Shown here piece by piece: positions 52,053 through 59,567 of a stretch of 64,000 nucleotides of DNA. The stretch is from the NCBI RefSeq assembly GCF_012275375.1, contig NZ_JAAZQJ010000009.1:1-64000 (forward strand), given 5' to 3'. The translations under genes and the position numbers were made by a program. Under the pieces are notes generated by a model. The model was not told the origin of the DNA, made no database searches, and worked only from the letters and a program-made list of their open reading frames with translations. Source of the stretch: Dyella sp. SG609. GTDB lineage: Bacteria; Pseudomonadota; Gammaproteobacteria; Xanthomonadales; Rhodanobacteraceae. The first letter of the stretch is position 1. Each line of letters starts with the position of its first letter.

Positions 52053-52988
52053 ATGCGCCGTATTCTGCTGCTGCTCGCGGCAACCATGCTCTTGCTGCCG
52101 CTGGGCGCGCAGGCCAGCTGCAGTTTCACCAGCGGCAATACCGCCAACGTCAACATCTCGTTCGGCAGCACCACGATCACGATCGACCCGAACCTGCCAG
52201 TGGGCGCGACGCTGGCCAGTTCCGGCCAGTTCTCGCCGACGCCGATCTCGCAGATCTCCTGCAACAGCACCACCACCATCGGCGTGGTCAACGTGGCCGG
52301 CAGCCAGCCTGCCTCGGGCGCCACCATCTTTCCCACCGGCGTGGCCGGCATCGGCTATCGCGTGACGCATCCGGATACTTCCAGCTATCTGCGCGCCTAT
52401 CCCGGCGATTCGATCGCCAGCGGCAGCTACCAGATGTCGGTGACCTCCGGCCTGGAGTTCGTCAAGACCGGCACCATCGCCAACGGCGCCACGGTGGGCA
52501 GCGGCACGATGGGCTACTGGCGCTACGACAACAACCGGCGCATCGAGAACTTCAACCTCAGCACCACGCTCACCTTCGTCTATCCCTCGTGCTCGGTGAA
52601 TACCAGCACGATCAACATCGTGCTGCCCACGGTGTCCAATACCGCCTTCAATGGCGTGGGTACGGTGGCGGGCGCGACGGTGGTGCCGATCGCCCTGCAG
52701 TGCGCGGCGGGCAGCCAGATGTACATCCAGTTCGATACGGCCAACGCCGCCAGCGGCGCCACCGGCGTGATCGCGCCGGCCACCGGCACGGGGCGCGCGC
52801 AGAACGTCGGCGTGCAGCTGATCGACAAGACCTTCGTGCCGGTCAGCTTCGGCACGCCCGCGCTGGTCGGCACCACCCCGAACGGGCCGCTGACCCTTAC
52901 CTACTACGCGCGCTACTACCAGACCGCCACGCCGGTCGCGGCCGGCTCGGTGAGCGCGACGGCGACGTTTACCCTGTCGTACCAATGA
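52053..52988 (+). CDS. second two-domain fimbrial adhesin
   Basis: A 311-aa exported protein (signal peptide LLLLAATMLLLPLGAQA). N-terminal residues about 22-180 form a beta-rich domain (CSFTSGNTANVNISFGSTT) with little similarity to the first adhesin, followed by a pilin domain (CSVNTSTINIVLPTVSNTAFN ... ATFTLSYQ) alike in both. ATG 52053 with GGGGGA upstream was chosen over GTG 52050. It follows the first adhesin gene by 96 bp and is the last gene of the operon. Two different tips could widen binding. Confidence 0.8.
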   Translation: MRRILLLLAATMLLLPLGAQASCSFTSGNTANVNISFGSTTITIDPNLPVGATLASSGQFSPTPISQISCNSTTTIGVVNVAGSQPASGATIFPTGVAGIGYRVTHPDTSSYLRAYPGDSIASGSYQMSVTSGLEFVKTGTIANGATVGSGTMGYWRYDNNRRIENFNLSTTLTFVYPSCSVNTSTINIVLPTVSNTAFNGVGTVAGATVVPIALQCAAGSQMYIQFDTANAASGATGVIAPATGTGRAQNVGVQLIDKTFVPVSFGTPALVGTTPNGPLTLTYYARYYQTATPVAAGSVSATATFTLSYQ

Positions 52989-52992
52989 GGCT

Positions 52993-53337
52993 TCAGTCGT
53001 AGGTCTGGGTGACCAGTTTCGGCTGCGCGCTCAAGTATTGGCCGAAGTAGACGATTAAGGGGTCTGAGGCGAGCGGCGTACCGACGGTGTCGCTCACCGA
53101 CAGCGCATACGACTGCGCGAGCTGGCCAGGCGTGGGATGGGCCCCCTCCGAACAGCGATAGCGATGCGCCGCATTCGCGCCTTGCGCATCGCCGATGCGC
53201 TGGGAGCTCGCCGAACAGGTCGGTTCGACGATCCTTCCCGAGAAGACGATCGTCCCGCCATCGGCCATCGCCGCCGCCGGCGCGAAGGTCATCGCGACCA
53301 GGCCAGCCACCAGCGTCTTGCGTATCCAGATCCGCAT
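52993..53337 (-). CDS. short pilin-like exported protein
   Basis: A 114-aa protein with a signal peptide (cleavage after AAAMA, residue 25). The mature N-terminus DGGTIVFSGRIVEPTCSAS is a classic pilin opening, and CSEG supplies the partner Cys. But the rest is only about 60 residues, and the end QPKLVTQTYD is not the usual chaperone-binding strand. It looks like a truncated or specialised pilin that could terminate or regulate fibre growth. It faces the operon, with the adhesin stop only 4 bp away, and has its own regulated promoter region. Confidence 0.65.
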   Translation of the reverse strand: MRIWIRKTLVAGLVAMTFAPAAAMADGGTIVFSGRIVEPTCSASSQRIGDAQGANAAHRYRCSEGAHPTPGQLAQSYALSVSDTVGTPLASDPLIVYFGQYLSAQPKLVTQTYD

Positions 53338-53408
53338 CCCGACCTCCCTGCGCCCCTCAATCGGATGAGCGCTTTTCCGGTCTGTCGGCTGCCCGGGACC
53401 GGGCTTTA

Positions 53409-53436
53409 ATCCGAAAACTGTTGCGAATTCGGATTT
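53409..53436. promoter_or_regulatory. 8-bp inverted repeat next to the Clp site
   Basis: AATCCGAA-N12-TTCGGATT, perfect arms, ending one base before the CRP/Clp site. A second regulator binding beside Clp is plausible. Confidence 0.55.
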
Positions 53437-53452
53437 GTGATGAGCATCACAA
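53437..53452. promoter_or_regulatory. CRP/Clp-type binding site
   Basis: TGTGATGAGCATCACA is an exact match to the CRP consensus TGTGA-N6-TCACA. Its centre is about 107 bp upstream of the minus-strand pilin-like gene. In Xanthomonads the CRP homologue Clp controls adhesion and extracellular functions and responds to c-di-GMP. Confidence 0.75.
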
Positions 53453-53638
53453 TGCGTGGGCGTATGTCGAACGGTCTATGGCCGAAAGCTCGATGTAAAT
53501 CAAAGCTTTGTGATTAATTTGTTCGGGCCGAATGCAGAGTTGCCGCTAGCCTGCGGCAGGCGCAGGGGATTTTTGGGGCGGGTATTCGAGCCCGCCCGAT
53601 CGGGTACCAGGAAGGTGTCGGCCCGCCGGCCGGAAACT

Positions 53639-54385
53639 TCAGCGCGAGGAGACGTATTTCTCGCGGCGGATCTGCGGCACCGGCAGGCCGTATTCCTTCA
53701 GCGCATTGAAGGCGCCGTCGACCATGTTCGGATTGCCGCACAGATAGGCGATATCGCGGTCGGCGCTGGGCGAGAGCTCCGCCAGCACGCCCTGCACGTG
53801 GCCGCTGCGGTCGTTCGGACGCGGCACGGCGCGGGCCTGGCGGCTCAGGCAGGCGTGGAAGGAGAAACCCGGGTTCTCGCGCTCGAAGGCTTCGAATTCG
53901 GCGCCGTACAGCAGCTCGGTCTCGTTGCGCGCGCCGTACAGCAGGGCCACTTCGCGCCCGCCCTGGGCCAGCAGCTCGCGCAGCAGCGGCAGCATGGCGC
54001 GGTAGGGGGTGACGCCGGTGCCGGTGGCCAGCAGCAGATAGCGCGGATGCGCGTCGCCCGGCTGCAGGCAGAAGCGGCCATAGGGGCCGCTGGCTTCGAC
54101 GGTCTGGCCCGCTTCCAGGCTGCCCAGCAGCTTGGTGGCGGCGCCGCCTTCGACGTAGCTCACGGCGATTTCGATGCGCTGCGCCGGCGAGCGGCCGTCG
54201 CCGACGGTGGCCACGGAATAGCTGCGCTTGGTCGGCGTGCCGTCGTCGTACTGGAAGTGCACCTGCAGGAACTGCCCGGGCACAAACGCGAGCACCTGCC
54301 CGTCGGCGCGCTCGAACACCAGGTGGCGCACGGTGGGAGCCAGCATGTAGCTGTCGACGAGGCGGAGGGTGAAATGATCGGCCAT
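53639..54385 (-). CDS. ferredoxin-NADP reductase-like flavoprotein
   Basis: A 248-aa FNR-family oxidoreductase. RSYSVATVGDGR (about 54-65) binds FAD, GPYGRFCL (about 100-107) closes the flavin site, LLATGTGVTPYRAMLPLL (about 117-134) is the NAD(P) loop and YLCGNPNMVDGAFNAL (about 218-233) the C-terminal nicotinamide contact. It would pass electrons between NAD(P)H and a ferredoxin or flavodoxin. The length is typical of the bacterial Fpr type. Divergent from the YadG-like gene; no partner ferredoxin gene is nearby. Confidence 0.9.
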   Translation of the reverse strand: MADHFTLRLVDSYMLAPTVRHLVFERADGQVLAFVPGQFLQVHFQYDDGTPTKRSYSVATVGDGRSPAQRIEIAVSYVEGGAATKLLGSLEAGQTVEASGPYGRFCLQPGDAHPRYLLLATGTGVTPYRAMLPLLRELLAQGGREVALLYGARNETELLYGAEFEAFERENPGFSFHACLSRQARAVPRPNDRSGHVQGVLAELSPSADRDIAYLCGNPNMVDGAFNALKEYGLPVPQIRREKYVSSR

Positions 54386-54442
54386 GGGAATCCGGAAACA
54401 GTGAGTGCGCCCCGCGGAACCGGCCGGCGGGAACCAGCCCGC

Positions 54443-54448
54443 TATAAT
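54443..54448 (+). promoter_or_regulatory. perfect -10 box before the ABC exporter genes
   Basis: TATAAT, 33 bp before the ABC ATPase start. No recognisable -35 hexamer lies at the right distance. GGAGG at 54450-54454 follows but is far from ATG 54476. Confidence 0.45.
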
Positions 54449-54475
54449 AGGAGGCTGGCCCCTTCGGTGCAGCCC

Positions 54476-55444
54476 ATGCCCACCCCGCCATCCTCATCCG
54501 CCCCCGCCCTCGTCGTCGACAACCTGCGCAAGACCTACGCCAACGGGGTGGAAGCCCTCAAGGGCGTCAGCCTGACCGTGGAACCCGGCGACTTCTTTGC
54601 CCTGCTCGGCCCCAACGGCGCCGGCAAGTCCACCCTGATCGGCATCCTGTCCTCCCTGGTCAACGCCAGCGGCGGCGACGCGCGCGTGTTCGGCGTGTCG
54701 GTCAACCAGCAGCGCGGCAAGGCCATGCAGCTGATCGGCCTGGTGCCGCAGGAAATCAACTTCAATGTGTTCGAGAAGCCGTTCGACATCTGCGTGAACG
54801 AGGCCGGTTTCTACGGCATCCCGCGGCGCATCGCCACCGAGCGCGCCGAGAAGTACCTGCGCGAGCTGCGCCTGTGGGACAAGAACCAGGAGCAGGCGCG
54901 CACGCTCTCCGGCGGCATGAAGCGCCGCCTGATGATCGCCCGCGCCATGATGAACGAGCCCAAGCTCTTGATCCTCGACGAGCCCACCGCGGGCGTCGAC
55001 ATCGAGATCCGCCGCTCGATGTGGCAGTTCGTCAGCGGCATCAACGCGGCCGGCACCACAGTGATCCTCACCACGCATTACCTGGAGGAAGCCGAGCAGC
55101 TGTGCCGCAACATCGCCATCATCGACCGCGGCACCATCGTGGAGAACACCACCATGAAGCGCCTGCTGTCGACGCTGGACTCGGAAACCTTCGTGCTCGA
55201 CGTGTCCGGCGTGCCGGGCGAACTGCCCGCCCTGCCCGGCGTCAACCTGCGCCGCCTGGACGACCACACGCTGGAAGCGGAAATGTCCCGCGCCCACGAC
55301 CTCAACTCCATGTTCACCGCGCTGTCCTCGCACGGCGTCACCGTCACCTCGATGCGCAACAAGACCAACCGCCTGGAAGAACTGTTCGTGCGCCTGGTGG
55401 AACAGGGCCGCAACGCCAAGTCCGCGCAGGAGCAGGCCGCATGA
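54476..55444 (+). CDS. ABC transporter ATPase (YadG-like)
   Basis: A 322-aa ATPase of a two-gene ABC exporter. Walker A is GPNGAGKST (residues 45-53), the Q-loop LVPQEINFNVFEKPFD, signature LSGGMKRRL near 145, Walker B LLILDEPTAGVD, switch His in LTTHYLEEAE. A C-terminal domain with a regulatory role (about 240-310) follows, usual for YadG/drug-resistance ATPases. ATG 54476 is used; GTG 54467 in frame (MQPMPTPP) is possible. It is translationally coupled to the permease gene (ATGA). Confidence 0.93.
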   Translation: MPTPPSSSAPALVVDNLRKTYANGVEALKGVSLTVEPGDFFALLGPNGAGKSTLIGILSSLVNASGGDARVFGVSVNQQRGKAMQLIGLVPQEINFNVFEKPFDICVNEAGFYGIPRRIATERAEKYLRELRLWDKNQEQARTLSGGMKRRLMIARAMMNEPKLLILDEPTAGVDIEIRRSMWQFVSGINAAGTTVILTTHYLEEAEQLCRNIAIIDRGTIVENTTMKRLLSTLDSETFVLDVSGVPGELPALPGVNLRRLDDHTLEAEMSRAHDLNSMFTALSSHGVTVTSMRNKTNRLEELFVRLVEQGRNAKSAQEQAA

Positions 55445-56217
55445 ATGCCACCGGCAACCTCGTCGCGCTGGGCACCATCGTCCGCCGCGAAATCGTGCGC
55501 ATCCTGCGCATCTGGACGCAGACGCTGATCCCGCCGGCCATCACGATGACGCTTTACTTCGTCATCTTCGGCAAGCTGATCGGCAGCCGCATCGGCACCA
55601 TCGAAGGCGGCTTCAGCTACATGCAGTACATCGTGCCGGGCCTGGTGATGATGAGCATCATCACCAACAGCTACGGCAACATCTCCAGCTCGTTCTTCGG
55701 CGCCAAGTTCAGCCGCGCGGTGGAGGAGATGCTGGTGTCGCCGATGCCGAACTGGGTGATCCTGCTGGGCTACGTCACCGGCGCGGTCACGCGCGGCATG
55801 ATCGTCGGCGCGCTGGTGCTGGTGATCGCGCTGTTCTTCACCCACCTGCAGGTGGTGCACCCGCTGATCACCTTCGTCTCGGTGCTGCTGGGCGCGACCA
55901 TCTTCTCGCTGGCCGGCTTCGTCAATGCGGTATACGCGAAGAAATTCGACGACATCGCCCTGGTGCCGACCTTCGTGCTCACCCCGCTCACGTATCTGGG
56001 CGGCGTGTTCTATTCGGTCAACATGCTGGCCGAGCCGTGGCAGAGCATCTCGCGCGTCAACCCCATCCTGTACATGGTCAACGCCTTCCGCTTCGGCGTG
56101 CTGGGCGTGAGCGACGTGAACATCGGCGTGGCGTTCGTGGTGATGCTGCTGTTCGTCGGCGGGCTGGCGGCGGTGGCGCTGCACCTGCTCAAGCGCGGCG
56201 TGGGCCTGCGTTCGTAA
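55441..56217 (+). CDS. ABC-2 type permease (YadH-like)
   Basis: A 258-aa inner-membrane permease with six helices, the YadH/ABC-2 type. Core pieces are TLYFVIFGKLIGSRIG, YMQYIVPGLVMMSIITNSYGN (about 60-80) and TPLTYLGGVFYSVNMLAEPWQ (about 181-200). ATG overlaps the ATPase stop by 4 bp. Together the two make a half-size exporter; the substrate is unknown, and YadGH relatives have been linked to envelope or drug efflux. The rluF start is 5 bp beyond its stop codon. Confidence 0.92.
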   Translation: MNATGNLVALGTIVRREIVRILRIWTQTLIPPAITMTLYFVIFGKLIGSRIGTIEGGFSYMQYIVPGLVMMSIITNSYGNISSSFFGAKFSRAVEEMLVSPMPNWVILLGYVTGAVTRGMIVGALVLVIALFFTHLQVVHPLITFVSVLLGATIFSLAGFVNAVYAKKFDDIALVPTFVLTPLTYLGGVFYSVNMLAEPWQSISRVNPILYMVNAFRFGVLGVSDVNIGVAFVVMLLFVGGLAAVALHLLKRGVGLRS

Positions 56218-56222
56218 CCGGC

Positions 56223-56942
56223 ATGCGCGTCAACAAGTACATCAGCGAGGCCGGCCTCTGCTCGCGCCGCGAGGCGGACGAGCTGCTGCTGGCCGGACGC
56301 GTCACCATCAACGGCGAAGTCGTCAGCACCGGCGCCAAGGCGCTGGAAGGCGACGAGGTGCGCGTGGACGGCGAGATCGTCAAGGCGCGCATCCTGGCGG
56401 CGACGCCGGCGGCGAAGCGCGCGGTGTACATCGCGCTGAACAAGCCGGTGGGCATCACCTGCACCACCGACCAGAGCGTGTCCGGCAATATCGTCGACTT
56501 CGTCGACCACCCGCAGCGCGTGTTTCCGATCGGCCGCCTGGACAAGGATTCGGAAGGCCTGATCCTGCTCACCAGCAACGGCGACATCGTCAACGAGATC
56601 CTGCGTTCGGAAAACAACCACGAGAAGGAATACCTGGTGGCGGTGAACAAGCCCGTCACCGACGCCTTCCTCGCCGGCATGGCCAAGGGCGTGCGCATCC
56701 ACGGCCAGCTGACCAAGCCGTGCCGCACGCGCAAGATCGCCAAGTTCGGCTTCGCCATCGTGCTGACCCAGGGCCTGAACCGGCAGATCCGCCTGATGGC
56801 CGCCGAGTTCGGCTACCGGGTCACCCAGCTGCGCCGCGTGCGCATCGTCAACGTGAAGCTGGGGCACCTGAAGCCGGGCCAGTGGCGCAACCTCACCGAG
56901 GCGGAACTCAAAGGACTGCTGCCCAACCGCACGCAGTGGTGA
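56223..56942 (+). CDS. rluF: 23S rRNA pseudouridine synthase RluF
   Basis: A 239-aa RsuA/RluB/E/F-type pseudouridine synthase. The S4 RNA-binding domain fills residues 1-60 (RVNKYISEAGLCSRREADELL) and the catalytic domain has GRLDKDSEGL with Asp107. Further motifs are FPIGRLD, KEYLVAVN and LTQGLNRQIRLMAAEFGYRV, the last specific for RluF, which modifies U2604 of 23S rRNA. Its short gap after the ABC permease gene suggests one transcript, although the functions are unrelated. Confidence 0.9.
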   Translation: MRVNKYISEAGLCSRREADELLLAGRVTINGEVVSTGAKALEGDEVRVDGEIVKARILAATPAAKRAVYIALNKPVGITCTTDQSVSGNIVDFVDHPQRVFPIGRLDKDSEGLILLTSNGDIVNEILRSENNHEKEYLVAVNKPVTDAFLAGMAKGVRIHGQLTKPCRTRKIAKFGFAIVLTQGLNRQIRLMAAEFGYRVTQLRRVRIVNVKLGHLKPGQWRNLTEAELKGLLPNRTQW

Positions 56943-56981
56943 GGTCTCTTCCCTGCACACTGCTTGCTTGAACCGGGCCGC

Positions 56982-57010
56982 TTGACGCGGCCGGATTCCG
57001 CGGCTATATA
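56982..57010 (+). promoter_or_regulatory. promoter of the arsR-like gene
   Basis: TTGACG (56982-56987), a 17-bp spacer and TATATA (57005-57010). The -35 box is also part of a hairpin after rluF (GGCCGC-TTGAC-GCGGCC). Confidence 0.65.
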
Positions 57011-57013
57011 TTT

Positions 57014-57032
57014 AGCAACTTCGTTAATTGCT
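57014..57032 (+). promoter_or_regulatory. candidate ArsR-type operator at the start site
   Basis: AGCAA-N9-TTGCT dyad directly beyond the -10 box, 10 bp before the regulator's start codon. Position fits autorepression by the ArsR-type protein. Confidence 0.5.
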
Positions 57033-57041
57033 TAAGAGCTG

Positions 57042-57356
57042 ATGGCCGTCGACCTGTTCTTCGAAGCCCTGGCCTCCCGCCCCCGGCGCGAAATCCTGGC
57101 CTATCTGTCGGCCCAGGAGCTGACCGCGGGCGAGATCGCCAGCCGTTTCTCGATGAGCGCGCCGGCCATTTCGCGCCACCTGTCCGTGCTGGAAGGCGCG
57201 GGGCTGGTGAGCAGCGAGCGGCGCGGCCAGTACGTGGTGTACCGGCTCAACAAGGACAATCTGGTCAATACGCTGACGGGGTTCGCCTTCGAGATCTGTC
57301 CCAAGGCCGGACCGCTCAAGCGCGAATCGCGCCGGCTGGCGCGCAAAGAAAGCTGA
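57042..57356 (+). CDS. ArsR-family transcriptional regulator
   Basis: A 104-aa winged-helix repressor. The DNA-binding part is REILAYLSAQELTAGEIASRFSMSAPAISRHLSVLEGAGLVSSERRGQYVVYRL (about 16-70), with SAPAISRHLSVLE as recognition helix. The metal-binding ELCxCDL motif of arsenic sensors is absent; one Cys (CPKAG, about 86) remains, so it is more like the metal-independent SdpR/self-regulating type. ATG 57042 is the only good start. It may also regulate the cupin-DUF2867 gene 98 bp downstream. Confidence 0.85.
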   Translation: MAVDLFFEALASRPRREILAYLSAQELTAGEIASRFSMSAPAISRHLSVLEGAGLVSSERRGQYVVYRLNKDNLVNTLTGFAFEICPKAGPLKRESRRLARKES

Positions 57357-57454
57357 CACGGCAAAGCTGACGCGGCGAACGCGGCAGCCCCAGGGGATTC
57401 AATCAAGCTGTTCGTAGCGGTGGTGCCAGCGGTGCCGCCACGGAGAAGTGCGTC

Positions 57455-58858
57455 ATGGCGATACAGACACGCAGCACCGGCAGTTTTCCCACGGCGACGA
57501 TCGCCTCGCCGCATGGCGGGCTGCCGGTGGAGGTCAGCTTGATCGCGCAGCTCGGGCATGGCGTGGGCGACCAGATGCATGCCGGCGCCTCGGCGCTGCA
57601 GCGGGCGCATCCGGCTTTTGTCAACGAGCTGGACGAGCCCTCGACCAAGCTGGGCGGCACCGATTTCGCCAAGGGCGATGCCACCGCGCTGTACACCTTC
57701 GCGGTGGGCACGAAGGGACATCCGTTCCATCGCCATGCGGGGCACCGCGTGTTTACGGCCGTCTCCGGCAGCGGCGGCGCGCAGTTGCGCTTCTCCACGG
57801 CGACCAGCGCCGAACTGGCCGACGATCCCGCGCACTTCGCGCGCACCCTGCACCACATCGATATTCCGCCGGACTGCATGTTCACCGTGCGCTTCAACGG
57901 CACGACCTGGCACCAGTTCGCGCCGCTGGACCCCGCGCACCCCGCGCTGTTCGCCATCTCCTGCCACACCAACGAACTGGGCGGCGAGCTGAGCGAAACC
58001 GTGCGCCAGCAGGTGCTTGCGGGCACCGCCTCGATTCCCTCGCTCACCGAAACCCTGCCCGGCGCGGTGCTGCACTGGCTGGCCGCCAACCCGCCGGCAT
58101 CCGAAGACATTCCCACCATCGCACTCGCGCTGGAAGCGGCGCCGGGTTCGCTGCAGAGCCGCCTGTGCCGCGTCGCGCGCGGCATGCTCGGCCGCCTGCG
58201 CGGCCTGTGCGCCACCTGCCGCAAGGCCGGCGGCTTTTTGTGGGAATCGCAGGGGCGCCTGCCGGTGCAGGCCATCGAGCCGCCGAAGGACTCGCTGCTG
58301 CGCGGACAGCTCGAACACAGCCACCAGCACGAGGACATGGTGCGCATCCGCCTGCGCGATCCGGCGCTGGCACGCGCCGGCGCGCCGCGCCTGCTGGCCG
58401 GGCTGCTGGACGGCTTCCTGCGCAATCCGCCCTCGAGCGTGTCGCGCATGATGGCGGTGCGCAACACGCTGGTACGTCCGCTCGGCCTGCGCACTTCGCC
58501 GCTGGGCTGCCCGGTGTCCTCGCTGCTCTCGCGCCAGGCGGGCGAGACCTTCGACGGCCGCTTCCCGGTGCTCGCGCAAGCCGTGGATGCGCGGCATGCG
58601 CAAGTCATCCTGGGCGCCGACGATAAGCACCTGCGCTTCCGCTCCTGCGTGGCGGTACGCATCGTCGACGACGCGCACGTCGAACTCACGCTCGGCACGC
58701 GCGTGCACTGCAAGAACCTGTTCGGCGATATCTATATCGGGCTGATCGAACGCATGCACCGCCACCACGTCAGCCCGGCAATGCTGCGGCTGGCGGCCGA
58801 ACACGCCTTCATGCGCCAGCCCGTGCGCAGCTCGCCGCTGCGCGTGCTGCCGCTATAG
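57455..58858 (+). CDS. fusion protein: N-terminal cupin-like domain and C-terminal DUF2867 domain
   Basis: A 467-aa protein with two parts. Residues about 25-170 resemble a cupin (GHPFHRHAGHRVFTAVSGSGG; H92, H94 and H97 as possible metal ligands, then FNGTTWHQFAPL with a second His). Residues about 315-467 are a DUF2867 domain: LRTSPLGCPVSSLLS, then FPVLAQAVDARHAQVILGADDKHLRFRSCVAV and NLFGDIYIGLIERMHRHHVSPAML. A helical, Cys-containing region (about 180-300) joins them. DUF2867 members are usually separate, sometimes next to ArsR-type regulators as here. Function unknown; GGAG supports the start. Confidence 0.7.
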   Translation: MAIQTRSTGSFPTATIASPHGGLPVEVSLIAQLGHGVGDQMHAGASALQRAHPAFVNELDEPSTKLGGTDFAKGDATALYTFAVGTKGHPFHRHAGHRVFTAVSGSGGAQLRFSTATSAELADDPAHFARTLHHIDIPPDCMFTVRFNGTTWHQFAPLDPAHPALFAISCHTNELGGELSETVRQQVLAGTASIPSLTETLPGAVLHWLAANPPASEDIPTIALALEAAPGSLQSRLCRVARGMLGRLRGLCATCRKAGGFLWESQGRLPVQAIEPPKDSLLRGQLEHSHQHEDMVRIRLRDPALARAGAPRLLAGLLDGFLRNPPSSVSRMMAVRNTLVRPLGLRTSPLGCPVSSLLSRQAGETFDGRFPVLAQAVDARHAQVILGADDKHLRFRSCVAVRIVDDAHVELTLGTRVHCKNLFGDIYIGLIERMHRHHVSPAMLRLAAEHAFMRQPVRSSPLRVLPL

Positions 58859-59557
58859 CGACTGGATGTAGGCGGCCAGCGCCTGGATATCTTCATCGTC
58901 CAAGTGCTGCGCCACGCCTTCCATGATCCTGCCGTTGCTGACGCCGACGCGCTTGCCATGGCGGTAGTCGCCCAGCTCCTGCCCGACATAGAGCGCCGAC
59001 TGCCCCGCCAGGCGCGGGAAGGTGTGCCACGCGGTATCCGGCGCGCCCGACCACGGACTGGCCGGCCCCTGCCCCGCCGGACCATGGCAACCCTGGCATG
59101 GCGGCACGCCTTTGGCCGGATCGCCGGCCAGGAACAACTGCGCGCCGCGCGACGCGGCATCGGGCTTGCCCGCTGGCTTGGCCGGCAGCGCGGCAAAGTG
59201 CGCTGCGAGATTGCGCATGTCCTGGTCGCTGAGCGTCGCGGCCTGGCCGGTCATGATCGAATCCTTGCGCTGCCCGTCCTTGAACGCCTTCAGCTGCAGA
59301 TAGAGATAGGTCGCCGACTGGCCGGCGAGGTTCGGGAAATTCGGCGCGATCGCAACGCCTTGCGGACCATGGCAGGCGCCGCAGACGGCCGCCTTGGCCG
59401 CGCCGGCATTCGCATCGCCATGGACCGGCGGCTGTGCGCGCACGTCGAGCATCGCCACCGGCTTCGCGGCTGCGCTCGCCGCAGGCGCAGGCGCGTCCTG
59501 CGCTGCAGCGCACGATGCAAGCATTACCAGGGCCGCGAGCGAAAGTGGGCGGATCAT
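58853..59557 (-). CDS. diheme cytochrome c4-type protein
   Basis: A 234-aa exported cytochrome with two c-type heme sites, C59-GAC-H63 and C154-QGC-H158 (CxxCH), each in a cytochrome c domain of about 85 residues separated by a hinge. The distal Met ligands are probably the MTG near 102 and MEG near 213. The N-terminus has a signal, possibly of the lipoprotein type (LAS-C16). It would shuttle electrons in the periplasm. It is the last gene of the conduit operon, 10 bp after the porin gene, and its 3' end overlaps the convergent cupin-DUF2867 gene by 6 bp. Confidence 0.88.
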   Translation of the reverse strand: MIRPLSLAALVMLASCAAAQDAPAPAASAAAKPVAMLDVRAQPPVHGDANAGAAKAAVCGACHGPQGVAIAPNFPNLAGQSATYLYLQLKAFKDGQRKDSIMTGQAATLSDQDMRNLAAHFAALPAKPAGKPDAASRGAQLFLAGDPAKGVPPCQGCHGPAGQGPASPWSGAPDTAWHTFPRLAGQSALYVGQELGDYRHGKRVGVSNGRIMEGVAQHLDDEDIQALAAYIQSL

Positions 59558-59567
59558 CGCGGCCTCC

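Larger units (their letters stand above)
53338..53638. other. 301-bp AT-rich regulatory region
   Basis: No gene. It holds an 8-bp inverted repeat and an abutting CRP/Clp site (53409-53452), a CAAAGCTTTG palindrome (53501-53510), and a GC-rich hairpin GGGCGGG / CCCGCCC (53576-53597) without a T-tract after the reductase gene stop. Confidence 0.5.

Noticed and set aside
53576-53597. GGGCGGG / CCCGCCC hairpin as terminator of the reductase gene
   Set aside because: In the gene's direction the stem is followed by A-rich, not T-rich, sequence, so it does not fit an intrinsic terminator.
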